A DNA stretch of 64,000 bases, from contig CM059198.1 of the NCBI GenBank assembly GCA_030323885.1, positions 14,112,462 through 14,176,461 on the forward strand. Direction: 5' to 3'. The position numbers and the translations under genes were made by a program. Below the pieces are notes generated by a model, which made no database searches, had not been told where the DNA came from, and was given only the letters and a program-made list of their open reading frames with translations. Shown one piece after another: positions 32,640 to 44,786 of this stretch (position 1 is the stretch's first letter; the number at the start of each line of letters is the position of its first letter). This stretch comes from Branchipolynoe longqiensis (lineage: Eukaryota > Annelida > Polychaeta > Phyllodocida > Polynoidae).

Positions 32640-33300
32640 GAACATGACTGCTGTGGCCTCTGTCGTACAACCGCAAATATCAGTGTTTAGTTGTGATAGT
32701 CATGCTTCCCAGGTTTGTGATACACCGGTTTGCCTGTCTGGTAGTCATTTTCGGTTCCCGACACGTAAACAGTCGGGAGCTCGTTTGTGTGTTGTTACAG
32801 GTCGTGACCTCGCCCAGGCAGGCGGAACCACCACGTCCCCCCCCCCCCCCCCCGTCTGCTACTGCTACCGGTGCTGCGCGTTTGTCTCTAAGGGGTCCCA
32901 ACGGCGGTGACGCGGAAGTGGGCCGCGGCTCAGGTGCTGGTACAGTGTCGGCGACAGATAAGATAAAGACGGTCCCTGCCAGCTGTTATGGTCCGGTATC
33001 AGCTGATGGCGTTGGGGCAGTGGAAAATTCATGTGAACGAGTGTATGACAAGGGGTGTGCGTCAGTAGATGAGGTGTGTTCAGTTCCAGTTGAGATAGAG
33101 TACGATTGTTTTAATACGAGTTCAGATACCATTAATGTAGTCACAGGTATGACACAGCATAGGAGACGGGCTCCGCCATCCCTGGTGTAAAACATGTGTG
33201 GACACCGTGAGTTCTTGTAATGTAACTGAGTTTATTAAGAACACTTGATCATGACGTCATACGGTATTATGGTGGGGGTGTTCGGATAACCACAATACAT
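32640..33300 (+). other. Linker between Gag and RT in the second YR family
   Basis: About 650 bases with a poly-C run at 32840-32853 and overlapping low-complexity frames (32693-33190 is the longest). The other copy has a similarly variable linker at 44967-45626. A CRE-like palindrome (tgacgtca) occurs at about 33252-33259. The coding status is unknown. Confidence 0.35.
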
Positions 33301-33308
33301 TACACCCG

Positions 33309-35042
33309 GTGGAGTTCAGTGCAGCGCTTAATGAGTTTTGGCCGTGGGCAGAGTTGGGTGCATTCGGGACTGATACAACATTCTTTAATATCTATAACTT
33401 GGTGAGATCTACCGCGTTGCCAAATTATTTGGCGGCCAGGGTTCCTCTCCCGTCCGGTCTGATGATGGCGGCATGGAGAAATGAGTTAGTTGATTACCCT
33501 GATGTTCAATTGGTGAATTTTCTTGATTTCGGCTGGCCACTTGATTATACTAAGAACATGATTCCCACCTCGACGTTAAAAAATCATATGGCCCATGCAG
33601 ATGCGGATGTGAGTATCTTGTCGTTCATCTCAAAAGAACGTGATTGTGAGGCCTTGATTGGTCCATTTGAGCTGCCTCCGTTTGAGCCGTGGTTCCAGGT
33701 GAGTCCGTTGATGACTCGGCCTAAAAAGAATTCGGAAGCAAGAAGGGTGATTTTGGATCTCAGTTTCCCGCTGGGTAAGAGCGTGAACGCGGGCATTCAG
33801 AGGGGATTTTACCAGGGCCATCCGTTCTCATTTTCACTCCCGTCAGTGTCGACGTTAACAGATAGGATTATCAAATTGGGTACAGGGGCCTGGCTGTGGT
33901 CAGCTGATCTAGCAAGGGCGTATAGGCAGCTTAGGGTCTGTCCGCTGTCTGTTCCGTTGTTAGGGATGAAGATTGGGGGAAAGTTCTTCTTTGACTTGGC
34001 TCCCCCGTTTGGCTGTTGGATGTCTGCGTTGGCGTGTGCTAGAACAACGAGAGCAGTGGTGTGGATCCTAAGAAGGCAGGGTTTCTTTGCGATCTGTTAT
34101 ATTGATGATTTCGTGGGAGTTGAGGCTTTGCTTGAATGGGCGAATGAAGCATATGCAATGTTTGGGACTTTGGCAGAAACTCTTGGGCTAGCGCTTGCAG
34201 AGAAAAAGTGTTTTCCTCCATTGCAGAGTCTAGTTTGGCTAGGTTTCTGTATCGATACAATTACGATGACAGTGACTCTCCCACAGGAAAAGTTAGATGA
34301 GGTGCTGGAGGAGTGTAGGGCCTGGAAGAAAAATACTTCTGCTTCCAAGAAACAACTACAGAGCTTGGCGGGGAAGCTCCAGCATCTCGCCAAATGTGTG
34401 AAGCCAGCTGCGATGTTCATGAACAGGGTCTTGTCAGCGTTGAGGGAGGCACCTCCAGTGGGTCAGGCTGGGTTTTTGCCGTTGATACTGAAAGATTTGG
34501 ATTGGTTTGTTCAGTTTACGTCCTCGCTGAATAGGGTGATTTTACTACCTCCGGTGCCGCCGCCACTTTGGGTTATTGAGTGTGATTCGACGATGGTGGC
34601 GGGGGGGGGGGCGTATTCTCAGACCACATGTTATTCAGCAGTGTACCCCGAGGCGGTCAGGTCTTCCCTTCCTATAATCACCCACCTGGAGGCATTTAAT
34701 TTAGTCCTGGCATTGACAGTGCTGCTTCCACAGAATCCACATGAGTACATAGTAGAGATAACTACTGACAATCAGACGTCACAGCAGGTTTTGTCTTCGG
34801 GCTCAGGCCACGATCCGTTCTTGTGTGCATGTGCTAGGCAATTGTGGTTGATCGCTGCAAGGAATAACTGTGAGCTCTCCATAAGGTTTAAACCAGGCTG
34901 TAAGATCCCGTTTGCAGATGCGCTTAGCAGGGCTCCATTTGATCAAAAACTGTGTGTCGAAGTGTTAGCTGAAATAGAATCCCGGAATTTGACCCAGCTT
35001 TCTGTTGTTCCGAGCCTATCGATCATTAATTTTGAAATTTGA
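33309..35042 (+). CDS. RT-RNase H of the second YR family, intact frame
   Basis: 577 residues with no stop. RT motifs: VSPLMTRPKKNSEARRVILD, LWSADLARAYRQLRVCP with the first catalytic aspartate, APPFGCWMSALACART, ICYIDDFVGV with the YIDD metal site, LVWLGFCID of the thumb. RNase H: WVIECDSTMVAGGGAYS, ITHLEAFNLVLAL, ITTDNQTSQQVLSSG, PFADALSRA, supplying the four acidic residues. The frame opens at a GTG, so the real start may be upstream or reached by recoding. It is the only unbroken pol of this family in the window. Confidence 0.88.
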   Translation: MEFSAALNEFWPWAELGAFGTDTTFFNIYNLVRSTALPNYLAARVPLPSGLMMAAWRNELVDYPDVQLVNFLDFGWPLDYTKNMIPTSTLKNHMAHADADVSILSFISKERDCEALIGPFELPPFEPWFQVSPLMTRPKKNSEARRVILDLSFPLGKSVNAGIQRGFYQGHPFSFSLPSVSTLTDRIIKLGTGAWLWSADLARAYRQLRVCPLSVPLLGMKIGGKFFFDLAPPFGCWMSALACARTTRAVVWILRRQGFFAICYIDDFVGVEALLEWANEAYAMFGTLAETLGLALAEKKCFPPLQSLVWLGFCIDTITMTVTLPQEKLDEVLEECRAWKKNTSASKKQLQSLAGKLQHLAKCVKPAAMFMNRVLSALREAPPVGQAGFLPLILKDLDWFVQFTSSLNRVILLPPVPPPLWVIECDSTMVAGGGAYSQTTCYSAVYPEAVRSSLPIITHLEAFNLVLALTVLLPQNPHEYIVEITTDNQTSQQVLSSGSGHDPFLCACARQLWLIAARNNCELSIRFKPGCKIPFADALSRAPFDQKLCVEVLAEIESRNLTQLSVVPSLSIINFEI

Positions 35043-35122
35043 GGACATCTTCGTGACTAAAGGTATTTTTTATTTTTGCCTTTTTTACTATCAGGCTACG
35101 ACATGAATGAACACCGGGCTCA

Positions 35123-35515
35123 GTGGAGAATTATTTTAGTTTGGTAAAGACATGTCTAACAGCCCATGCTGATTTCTCACATATTTTTGATTCCTATCAC
35201 CTGTTAGTTATGAAGAAAGCAATGCGGAGGTCTAGTTCTCACACTGTGCATAGGGCTGTTCCCGTATCGCCCGAAGATCTTTTGAGGATAGTCACGTTTT
35301 TGGCATCGCTGGGCCCGAAGGCGGCGGTATTCATAGCGGCTCTCGTTATTGGGTTCTTGACCTTAGTCAGACAGAGTAACATTACCTCGAAGAGCGAATC
35401 AGAAGTTGGGCCTCATTCGCTAATGTTATTTGATGTAGTAGCCTGTGCGAATTCGTTAGTAGTGGCGTTTCGCTCGACAAAGACGCGCTCCCGGGCAGTG
35501 CCCCCGTTAGTGTTA
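35123..35515 (+). pseudogene. Tyrosine recombinase of the second YR family, truncated
   Basis: The readable part covers the end of the core-binding domain and the start of the catalytic domain: PVSPEDLLRIVTFLASLGPK, AALVIGFLTLVRQSNI with the first arginine, VVAFRSTKTRSR. These align with the complete recombinase at 41997-42960 (AAILIGYNTLLRQGNL, VTVRSTKTRWR). At about 35513 the sequence changes to a Gypsy LTR, so the H-x-x-R box and the tyrosine are absent. Confidence 0.8.
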
Positions 35516-35737
35516 CTCTTCCAAAGACTGTTCTTAGCCTAGCTCGGAAGTGACACTCCCTCCAAAGACTATTCAATTATACAAATTCTATACTCAATGA
35601 ATAATAGTTTACCAATTTCACACCTCCTCCATATGTCTTTGGGTTTTTATATTTTAACATTTATCATTATATAGACAGTTTGCAATTTATTATAGTAACT
35701 TCAACTCGGTTCACATGTATCAAATCGGACAATTTTA
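35514..35737 (-). repeat. Gypsy LTR fragment (first about 225 bases)
   Basis: It matches 57222-57443 with only a few differences and the reverse complement of the first part of 62972-63478. It runs from an internal LTR position to two bases short of the LTR 5' tip. It cuts the YR gene on one side and joins a 260-bp repeat on the other through a shared aatttta. Confidence 0.9.
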
Positions 35738-35991
35738 AGTCGTTTTATGTCGAAATAATGGCAAAAGATGAATCATTATGTGTTTTTGTAGCTCCTGTAC
35801 AAAAATAAAGCATCAATTGTCAGTATGAACAAATATAATCGTGTCAATAGAAATTCACATATACGATAGCGTAACTTGGCGGCATAATGTAAACAAAGCA
35901 ATGACAGTGGTTCTTTTTGAACTTCAAAACCATAATACTTATCGATATCATTCAATAATGATAGATTTACATGCCTTTGCTCAAGTTTAAC
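35731..35991 (+). repeat. 260-bp dispersed repeat, copy 1
   Basis: It begins aattttaagtcgttttatgt and is repeated in the same orientation at 62703-62966 with about 10-15 percent differences. Both copies touch a Gypsy LTR 5' end, but on opposite sides. No coding content. Confidence 0.85.
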
Positions 35992-36810
35992 GTATTAAAT
36001 AGTAATGTTAGAATGTTCTGTATTTGTTGACATCGATTGTCGATGTTAAGGCGTTTCTTCCACGAAACAGCAAATTTATATTGAATATCAGTGTCTCTGC
36101 GTTAGTTCTATGTGAACTCGTCCGTCTTCGTTGCTTAATATCACCAACACGATCCAGTCACTAGCAGCATATGCGTTAGTTCTATGTGAACTTTAGCATT
36201 GTCCATCACATTGCTGTAGCGAAATCCTCGACTCAGTCATATATGCCAAAGTTTCTGCCGAACTCCGTTACGAACATATTGAAGATCAGCTTGTGGTACA
36301 GTTCTCCACAACTGCTACGCGTTGATAGTGCTGCATACAAAGTTCATCGAATGTCAATATTATTGCGATTTATCGAAGACTAATGGAACACTGGTCAGCA
36401 TATGCTTTAGTTCTCCTCGTGAACCTAGCATTTCCTCATACTGTTGATGCGAAATCATTGACTCAGTCACATATGCCAAAGTCCCTACCGAACTCTGTTG
36501 CGAACATAGTGACCATCAGTATATGCTGCAGCTCCTCGCACACTGAGCATAGTTGACTGTTCGTACTGATGTCCATGTTTCAGGACACTGCTTTTTTCTA
36601 ACAGATTGGGATGAGTGTAGGGCCTGGAAGAAAAATAGTGGTTCTTTTTTCTTCTTTTACATAGAAATCACTGATACAATATATCAATTTTATGTTTATA
36701 TTCAATAAATTTATTCTAAGTATTTTTAAATTTAAATTTAAATTTATAACCTCAAAGATTATATCATATAATTTTGTAAATGAATTTTGCAAAGTTACTA
36801 CTTTGTAAAA

Positions 36811-37035
36811 TCAAGATCATTAATATGTTCCTATAACATGAGTAATGTCAATAATATACATCTCCAGTACAAAGATCATTAATATGTCTCCTCAACATGA
36901 ATAATGTCAATGAAATAACTCTTCAGTACAAAAGATCATTAATATGTTTCCTCAACATGAATAATGTTAATGATATATATCTAGTATCAAAAGATCATCA
37001 ATAGGTCCCTATAACACAATTAATGTCAATGATAG
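36811..37035. repeat. 59-bp tandem repeat, about four units
   Basis: Each unit contains gatcattaatatgt, then caacatgaataatgtcaatg, then a cttcagtac-like end. Units are about 58-59 bp, with divergence increasing to the right. Confidence 0.85.
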
Positions 37036-38029
37036 TTTTAGCTAGTTAATATTTAATAATATATGCAATGTTTATCATATGTCAATGTCAATGGAACAAA
37101 TTAACAGTGGAATATATGATAATGCGCATCAATTATGCCATGAATTTCCAATGAATCTTTCATGCAACATTCAACATCTGATATGTACATGATCTTTTTC
37201 AAAAGAACCTTTTGTGTAGACAACCTCTGCCTAGGACACTTTTACTCTGAAATACATCTCATGACAATTAATGTTAATGCAATTCATGAATTTCAATGAA
37301 TACATATCCATGCAATATATGATAACATTCCATCATACTCATGCACTAGAATTGAACCATTTATCAACCTCTGACTATGACATTTAATCAATTATGATAA
37401 CATTTTACATCATATTATTTAGGTTTAAATGAATTTTTTTCTGAACAATGCAATATTTAATCTATCATTTGTCAATGAATTTCAATGAATAACTGTAAAC
37501 ACATGCAACATTTTAACATCATACCTGTCAATGATAGTTTAAATGAATAATATATGAACACATGCACAGTGAACATCCATACACATTTTACAAATGAATA
37601 AATATCCAAGTCACCTTATGTTCATTATACCTTCAACATGAATGACATTTGCTGACAATGATGCCAATAGTGTTTTTTTATGCATTGTTTTAATTAATTC
37701 AGACAACCTCTATCTTTGACATTTCATGACAATGATGACAATATTCATATCTAGTTCATTTTTAATCGAAAATTCAAAATCATTAGATTTTCTTTTCAAA
37801 ATTTTATTATGTTCATGAGAACATGTAATATTTGGTTTATTCCCACCCTCTGAACACAAATTTATTCCATCCCTATGGAATAACACCGGTTAGTGTCTCT
37901 CTATTTTGACAACATGAGAACATGTAACATGAACTCATCCCAACCCTATGAATCCCAAAACTTGATTCTATCCCTATGAAGTGGGCCACACAGTCCTGTG
38001 ACAAGCAAGAACCATGTCGTACCACAACA

Positions 38030-38137
38030 TGTAGCATATAGGCCAACACTATTATAGTCCCTCTCCAAAAGACAATACTCCTGACAATATGTAGCATATA
38101 GGGCGACACTATTATAGTCCCTCTCCAAAAGACAAAA
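38030..38137. repeat. 60-bp tandem duplication
   Basis: The segment tgtagcatataggccaacac and its continuation through ctctccaaaagacaa occurs at 38030 and again about 61 bases later with two or three differences. Confidence 0.85.
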
Positions 38138-39880
38138 TGTCGTAAATAGTCAACAACCAAGTTTTTTATGTGGCCTAATCCACCAGGTAAGTTTCATTTT
38201 TGGTTGTGTATGTTGAAAAATAAGATTTTAACATTTAAGGAAACTCAGTCAAACCTCAAAGAATTGTTGTTAGTCATCTCTTGCATCATTTTATATCATC
38301 AATAGTAAAACATTTTATCCGGTGTAATATAGTACAGTGTCTATACAATCTTAGCAATATTTAATTAATAAATAACAATAATATGACATATTGCAAAAAG
38401 TGGCTTATGATCTCAAAATAATATATATGTTAATTTACTCTTCAGCCTTGCTGAGTTACAACATACTTCCTCAAGTTAAACAACATATTAAAAAATATAT
38501 TCAACTCTTCAGTCCTATTGAATTCAAAATAACAAATGAACGTAAATGCAGCTATCTCTAATGTAATTGAGTTACAGAGTAATTAGTTCATGCCATTTTA
38601 TATTAGTTAGAAAGTCATTCCCCAATAGTTCATAATTGTTGTCTTACTACCATCAGTTACTCCCATTTCGCTGTGTAGCCTGCTGAAAATCAATTACACT
38701 TCCTCAAGCTAGATATGTGCAACATCATACATAATGATAATCATCGGTTCAACTATGCATAGTATTCCTCTAGATATTTCAATAAGTATATGATAAAAAA
38801 TAATAATCATATTTTTAGGATCAACTGTGCCCAGTTAAAAGATAAAAATCTTGATCATTTTGTCAAAAACAAATGTTTGAAGATCATATCAAAAAAATAT
38901 ATATATATATATTAGTTTAACTTATAGCCTCAGATCTGATCATCTTGCTCTTGTTAAGTTAACATAACATATTTATAAAAAAAAATTGTGAAATCCCTAT
39001 CATTATTTTAGCTGACCTCCCAACGAACAGTCGCCTTTGTAAAAACAACTTAGTTCATTCAATACCCTAGGCATTTCTGTTGCCTCACCAGGTATCTTCT
39101 CCACTTGATAAGTAGTAGAAAGCAAATCATGTCTCGCTCAGCAAACAATAGGAAAAAAAAATAGGAAGAATCTTGCAGATCATTTTAATCAGAATGAAAA
39201 AGATCTTCATGTCAGACATTACTTAAAATCTCCCGACGTTCAACTAACGTTTTTGCTTAGCGGAATATTTTTGAAAAGTTCAACATAGAATAGAACTTCT
39301 ACAAAAGTATTTATACATTCGATCTCACAATTGAAATCAATCCAACGATCAGTCCTGTACATGGGTGAAAATCATTATTACTAACAGTTACTCCTATTTC
39401 ATTGCATAGTAACTCAGTTACTCCAATTTCACTGAAGATTTATCAGCCTAGAACATATGGATCAGAAAGTAATTTAAATCAAATTGTAGTTTACAAGTAT
39501 CAACCTTCTGTTTAGGTTTTTCATCCATATGAATCACAATCAAGAATATTATTTGGTTTTATTGTTAAACAAATAATTACTTTTATAATATATATCAGTT
39601 TATTAAGTAACATGAATATATAGAATACATTTCTTATTGAAAAAATAAAAAATGTTTTAAAAGTTAATTTAAATGTTTTATTTCATAATGTTAAATCAAT
39701 GTATCTGTATTGTAATACATATAATAACATATAATAGATACTTTAGATGTCTTAACTAAGTTAGTTTATGCTTCTAAGTATCTTAGTTATCGAGTTACGC
39801 ATTTATTAGTACAAAAACATAAGACCTGAACCTTACCACAGTTCCAGTCAATGACGAAATGCTCTTGTGTAACCCCCGTC

Positions 39881-41330
39881 AACCACCATGAAGATTAGCG
39901 ACATTTTAAGACAAATCGATCATGTTAATCATGTTATGTCCAATTACGCTTCACGCGCCGGTGAATTATCTGTAACTACTGCTTCATACAAGTCAAAACA
40001 ATTTAGCTTTATCGCTTCACGCGTGTCACCGTCGACACCCGATAAGAAATTGATCCTCGGCTCGCGTCTGCTGATTCTTATCGTCCTTACCGTATACTCG
40101 GGAAAAGTTTACGCTCGTCGAATAGAATTGCTCTATCGACCTTACGCAGCTGTCTTTTCTCCCACTCGAGAGGTACAGGTTCGATAAATTACCTATATTT
40201 ATGGAAAATAGTTTTTTAGCCTGCGAGAATTTAATAGAATCAATACGGTAATGCAAGTCAATGTGCTATTTTAAGCGTTTTTAGATTTTTCACGGCCAAT
40301 GAATAATGATTTTTGTACTTAAGAAAAGTTAATGCAAATCCAATGGTGTGTTCTAAATTGGATTAAATAACATCTTTGGTTATTTGCAATTTATCCGCTT
40401 TAATAATGTCAATTCTTACATATGCAAGATCTACCTCTTCCACAAACATAACATCTTCAAAGTCTTAGCGAAAGTGCTATAGTATTAGTTTCTATGAACA
40501 TAACATTTCAGTCGTTAGTGTGACGAAATTTAGTTCTTTTCAGTAGCTAAACAGTTTAAACTCAAAGTATTAAGTAACACCTGTTTTACGTCTCACCCCG
40601 TAATCCGTAGGCGTACTAAAACTTAACTTAGATAAATAGAAAAGTCAATGGTAAATAAATGAAATTGTTATTTGTTAGTAAGACATTCAGTCACCACAGG
40701 TGTACTTTTTTCGCTCTATGTCCCGATAGAATAACAATACATTAGTACATGGCACCATTTTTCCCTAAAGTATTCACTTCCTTTGCTTATTCCACCCGAA
40801 ATGCTCCGTAGCATTTGGTAAGCAACAAGTGTCAAATTCACTTTAGTATGGAAATGCTACTACGGTGTCAATACCATTAACAACATCTCTGTAATACAAC
40901 AGTATTTAGTAACTTAATTAGTGGCGTAACTTACGATACAACCCGTTAATCTTGGTGCTAATTTAGTAAGGAACAAAAATATTTCTTATGATTAGACCTC
41001 GAAAACCCTGTCGATTAGCTTTGGAGCTGTCGACTTGCGCTAGTGTTAATATTTGCTTCGTATTAACGCAATGGTTAGGCATGGCGCAATCGTTATTTAT
41101 TAGTGGCGCAGCAACAAAGAAAGTTTTTGGCGAATGGGCCGAAGCACTCAGACGTCTGCGGATTCGCCGATCCTTCCGCAGTGTTCTTTGCTGTGATTGG
41201 TCAATTCTTTTATCTGACGTCATACTACCAATTATTGGATTTACGCTCCGCGCTTGCTGTCGCGTAAGTGGCCCAGTACCAATTTCTCTCGAATGTAATA
41301 CTTTAGGTTTTATTTTTGTTTTATTCACTA
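39881..41330. other. Unassigned stretch with two weak frames and promoter-like motifs
   Basis: A 99-residue plus frame (39888-40187, MKISDILRQIDHVNH) and overlapping frames at 40963-41398 have no recognised domain. At 41195-41240 an inverted CCAAT (attgg) is followed by a CRE palindrome (tgacgtca, about 41216-41223), which could be a promoter. Nothing more can be supported. Confidence 0.3.
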
Positions 41331-41493
41331 ATTCAATTAAGGCCGAGACAGAAGTATATGTATATAGTGGGTCTTTATTACACGGAAGAACTCAATGAAC
41401 GTTATACAGTTTTGGTCAGTAAGAAGCCAGATCAGTCTCTCTCGTCATCTCGGGTCAGCTCTGATGGTGAGCTCCCGGACTCGAACCCTCAGC
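41331..41493 (-). repeat. Split direct repeat B2 of the second family, 3' end
   Basis: Copy of B1 with about one difference. The flanking sequence to its left is unrelated. Confidence 0.9.
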
Positions 41494-41533
41494 CCTACCT
41501 GTTTTCCTTATTTTTCGGTGTGGGTGGGTGGGC

Positions 41534-41830
41534 AAAGAAATGTTGTTGGTGGTTCAATGGCGAGGGCTGCAGCAGTTGTGTCCTGGTCTGAACTGAGGCT
41601 CTAGGGTTTGTGGGAAAACTCCCAGTGTCGCCTCCTGGTGCCAAACTCGCTTACAGGCATTAGTTCAGGCAAGATCCATAAGGGGGCGCCAGTGCAGTTC
41701 GGCGGCCACTATGTTAGTGGCAACGCGTAGTGCGGGGGAGTTTTATACAGATGGTTTTGCCGGCGGGTCAGTGGGTTCAATAATGTCCCGTCTCGCCCAA
41801 GAATTATCCATGTTAACAATAACATGTACA
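41534..41830 (-). repeat. Split direct repeat A2 of the second family
   Basis: Same length as A1 and adjoining B1 without a gap. Confidence 0.9.
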
Positions 41831-41993
41831 ATTCAATTAAGGCCGAGACAGAAGTATATGTATATAGTGGGTCTTTATTACACGGAAGAACTCAATGAAC
41901 GTTATACAGTTTTGGTCAGTAAGAAGCCAGATCAGTGTCTCTCGTCATCTCGGGTCAGCTCTGATGGTGAGCTCCCGGACTCGAACCCTCAGC
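41831..41993 (-). repeat. Split direct repeat B1 of the second family
   Basis: On the plus strand it starts attcaattaaggccgagaca, as does B2 500 bases to the left. The recombinase stop lies a few bases beyond it, at 41997. Confidence 0.9.
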
Positions 41994-41996
41994 CAA

Positions 41997-42960
41997 TTAC
42001 AAGGAGGGGGCGGGACGGGAGCGTATCTGGGCCTTAGGGACATAGGTATGTACTGCAGCTGATGACCATGAGCCAAGCTCCATAATCTCTTGTAGTGACC
42101 CGCCTGCCGCGGCACAAGCCTGTGCCCCTCCCCGCCTGAGGCTGTGGAGAGTGTATGCCTGGGGGTGTGCATGGCCGGTCGCCGCCAGGGACAGGCGCAG
42201 TGTGGCGAGCAAGGTGTAGGCCGTCAGTGGTGATCCTTCTCGGAGGAGAAAGGCCGGCCCTTCTAGTGGGGGCCTTTGTAACCTCACATAGCTGGTCCAG
42301 GCTGCCACTGGGCAGCAGGCTGACCGAGGGAGAGGAGGGAGTAGCACTGTGTATGCTTCTCCGGGCCTCCAGCGAGTCTTAGTGGAGCGGACCGTAACAA
42401 TGAGTCCTTCCGACGTAGTGGTGATGTCGCTGCGTTTGAGCGTGTGGCCCTGGTCGGGGTGGGCGTGGCTGGTGACGAGGTTCCCTTGTCTGAGTAGGGT
42501 ATTGTATCCTATCAGTATTGCGGCCACTATAACGGCCGCGTTGGGTCCTATAGTTGCAAGGTGCCTCACCACCCGTTTAATGCTGTTCGGTGTCAGAGGG
42601 GGTGCTTGTGAGGTGACATGAGTGGAGAGCCTGAGTACACCCCTCTTCATCAAGGTGACAGGGTATGAATCAAAACCAGAGGTGACACCACCAAAGAGGA
42701 GGACCCAAGTCCTGGCCCCACTCAGGTAGTTGAGCACGGTGCCTGGTGCGTTTAGGGTATCGTTGAGGTGAAGGATGTATGCTAATAGATCATACTGCGC
42801 CGGCGCCAGGGGGTCGAAGTTTTGCCTGTCTGCGAACTGGATGTATTTCTTCGTCTGCACAGATTTGTTCTTCCAAGTCCCCAGAGCCAGGCCAGTAGTG
42901 TAGACCTCGAGCAGTCGTTCGTGCAGGCGGGGAGGGTAACCTGGGGACAGAGAGCCAAGT
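41997..42960 (-). CDS. Tyrosine recombinase of the second YR family
   Basis: The frame reads back without a stop beyond 42860 to about 42960 (PPRLHERLLEVYTTGL), giving the N-terminal helical domain. The catalytic domain shows LIGYNTLLRQGNLV with the first arginine, LHSLRRGGAQACAAAGGSLQ with H-x-x-R, and WSSAAVHTYVP with the conserved W and the tyrosine. All catalytic residues are present and the frame is unbroken. It ends at the start of B1. It would integrate the element's circular DNA. Confidence 0.9.
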
Positions 42961-42983
42961 AAATGCGATGTACCCAGGCTATC

Positions 42984-44786
42984 CTACAATCCTACAGTGA
43001 AGACATCAAATTTAACTACCCGTTCGGTTAAGTTGAGGCTACGTGTCATGCATACAGCCCTAGCGTTAAGTGCAGCGTCTGTGGTTCTCCGACTTAGGGC
43101 ATCTGCAAGGACCAGGTCTTTGCCCGGCTTATGAAGTATCTCGATTTGGCAACAGTTTGTGGCAGCAAATAGCCAGATTTCCCTGGCGCATGCCGTAAGG
43201 ACCCGATCTTTACCAGCGCCGGATGAAAGGACTTGCTGGCTTGCTGAGTTATCGGTGTTGATAATGATTTTGTAGTCTTCAGGGCTGCTGGGGGCGAGAG
43301 TCCTCATTGCCACGAGGAGGTTTATAGCCTCCAGGTGCGCGATGTTTGTATGTCTGCGTATCATGTGGTCCGGGTAGGTTTGGGAGTAGAAGTATTCTTT
43401 CGAGAAGGCACCCCCGGCGACAAGCGAAGAATCACACTCTATCACCCAGGTTTCCTTCTCAACAGGCTTGAGTAGCACCATCCCATTCGATCGTTCGGCG
43501 AACCGAAGGAACCATTCAACGTCGTTGAGGAGGTCCTTGGGTACATCGTGTTTGCCGTTATGTGGGGCGGCCCGGAGTGCAGAGAGGATTCGTGACATGA
43601 ACCTCCTGGCGGGCTCCACACACTTTGCTATGTGTTGGAGCCTGCCTACCAGTGTCTGGAGATCCCTCCTTGAGGCCTTCTTTTTGTTCGTCCAGTTCTG
43701 ACACTAGGTCAGCGTGTTGTTGAGCTTGTCAGTGGGGATGGTCACTGTCATGGTCTCTGAGGATATCACAAATACAAGCCATGCGAGTGTCTTTGTGGGC
43801 GGCACACACTTGCCTGGCGAGAGGGTGAGCCCAAGAGTCGCTGCTAGCTCGGTGAAGCCATCGTATGCTGCCTGGGCCCCGCTGTGGTTTTGGGCCACGC
43901 CCACAAAGTCATCCAGGTAGCAGTGCATGTGATGCCCCTTCTTCCGTAGTAGGTAGACCAGGGCATTGGTTGTCCTGGCGCATGCCAGTGAGGACGTTCT
44001 ACATCCGAAGGCAGGAGCTATGTCAGTGCAATGGCTGCCGTTGAGTGTGATGCCAAGCAGAGGGGTAGACAAGGGGCACGTGCGAAGCTGCCTGTAAGCA
44101 TGGGCAAGGTCCGCGCACCACAGGTAGCAGTCCGAGCCCAGGCGCGCCACCTCATCCGCTGCATCCATCACGTTGGGAACGCTGTAGGAGGTCTGCCTTC
44201 CTTGGTAGAATCCCCTTCTTATCCCGGTGTTGACGCTGGCATTTCTTGGCCAGCTAAGGTCGATGATGACGCATCTGTTGGTGGTGTTCTTTTTGGGGCG
44301 CGTCATCATCGGACTCGTCTGTGACCAGGGTGCGAAGGGTGGTCCCAGGAACGGGCCCAGTAGGGCACCGTGTTGGAGCTCCGTAGACACGTAGTTCTCA
44401 ATGTGTACTACGTGGGCGGGGTCTTCATTGTGGTTGCCGGTGGTGGAGGTGGGGGGCTTGTCTGCGGTATAATCTACCGGCCACCCAAACTCCAGGAACT
44501 CGACGACCTGTCTATCGTGGTATCCCACCAGGAGGCGCCTCCAGGCGCTGATGTTGAGGCCGGAAGGTACTGGTATCCTCGCCTTCAGGTAGTTAGGGAG
44601 AGCTGTCAATCTCACCTTCACATAAGTGTCAAGATAGTCTGGGTATTTGTCCCATAGTCCACAGGTTGGGTATGGCCATATCCTGTGTAGTGTCGGCCAT
44701 GGGGGATGGGGGTGGTCGTGGCTCAACTTCCCCACCAGATGCAACAACATCGAAGGAAATATCAGCATGGTCATTAAATTGTTCAC
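42984..44786 (-). pseudogene. RT-RNase H of the second YR family with one in-frame TAG
   Basis: The two frames 44786-43704 and 43619-42984 share a phase and are separated by a single TAG at 43704-43706. RT motifs: TSPMMTRPKKNTTNRCVIID, LWCADLAHAYRQLRTCP, APAFGCRTSSLACART, MHCYLDDFVGV (YLDD). RNase H: WVIECDSSLVAGGAFS, IAHLEAINLLVAM, INTDNSASQQVLSSG, LADALSRR. Colinear with the intact frame at 33309-35042. The N-terminal start is unclear, because the segment before about 44640 does not align with the other copy. Confidence 0.85.

Larger units (their letters stand above)
31180..35515 (+). mobile_element. YR retrotransposon of the second family (truncated copy)
   Basis: The order is Gag, RT-RNase H, start of YR on the plus strand. 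Protein similarity in all three genes shows it is the same family as the minus-strand element 41331-48897. The copy is cut at about 35513, inside the YR gene, where a Gypsy LTR fragment begins, so its B1-A2-B2 end is missing. No A1-like repeat was identified upstream. Confidence 0.8.
35992..39880. other. AT-rich non-coding stretch with tandem repeats
   Basis: No gene was recognised. It contains two degenerate 230-bp tandem units (about 36167-36390 and 36398-36540), four 59-bp units (36811-37035) and a duplicated 60-bp unit (38030-38137). Many atgaat/atgtcaatga motifs recur at 37000-37760. Confidence 0.5.
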
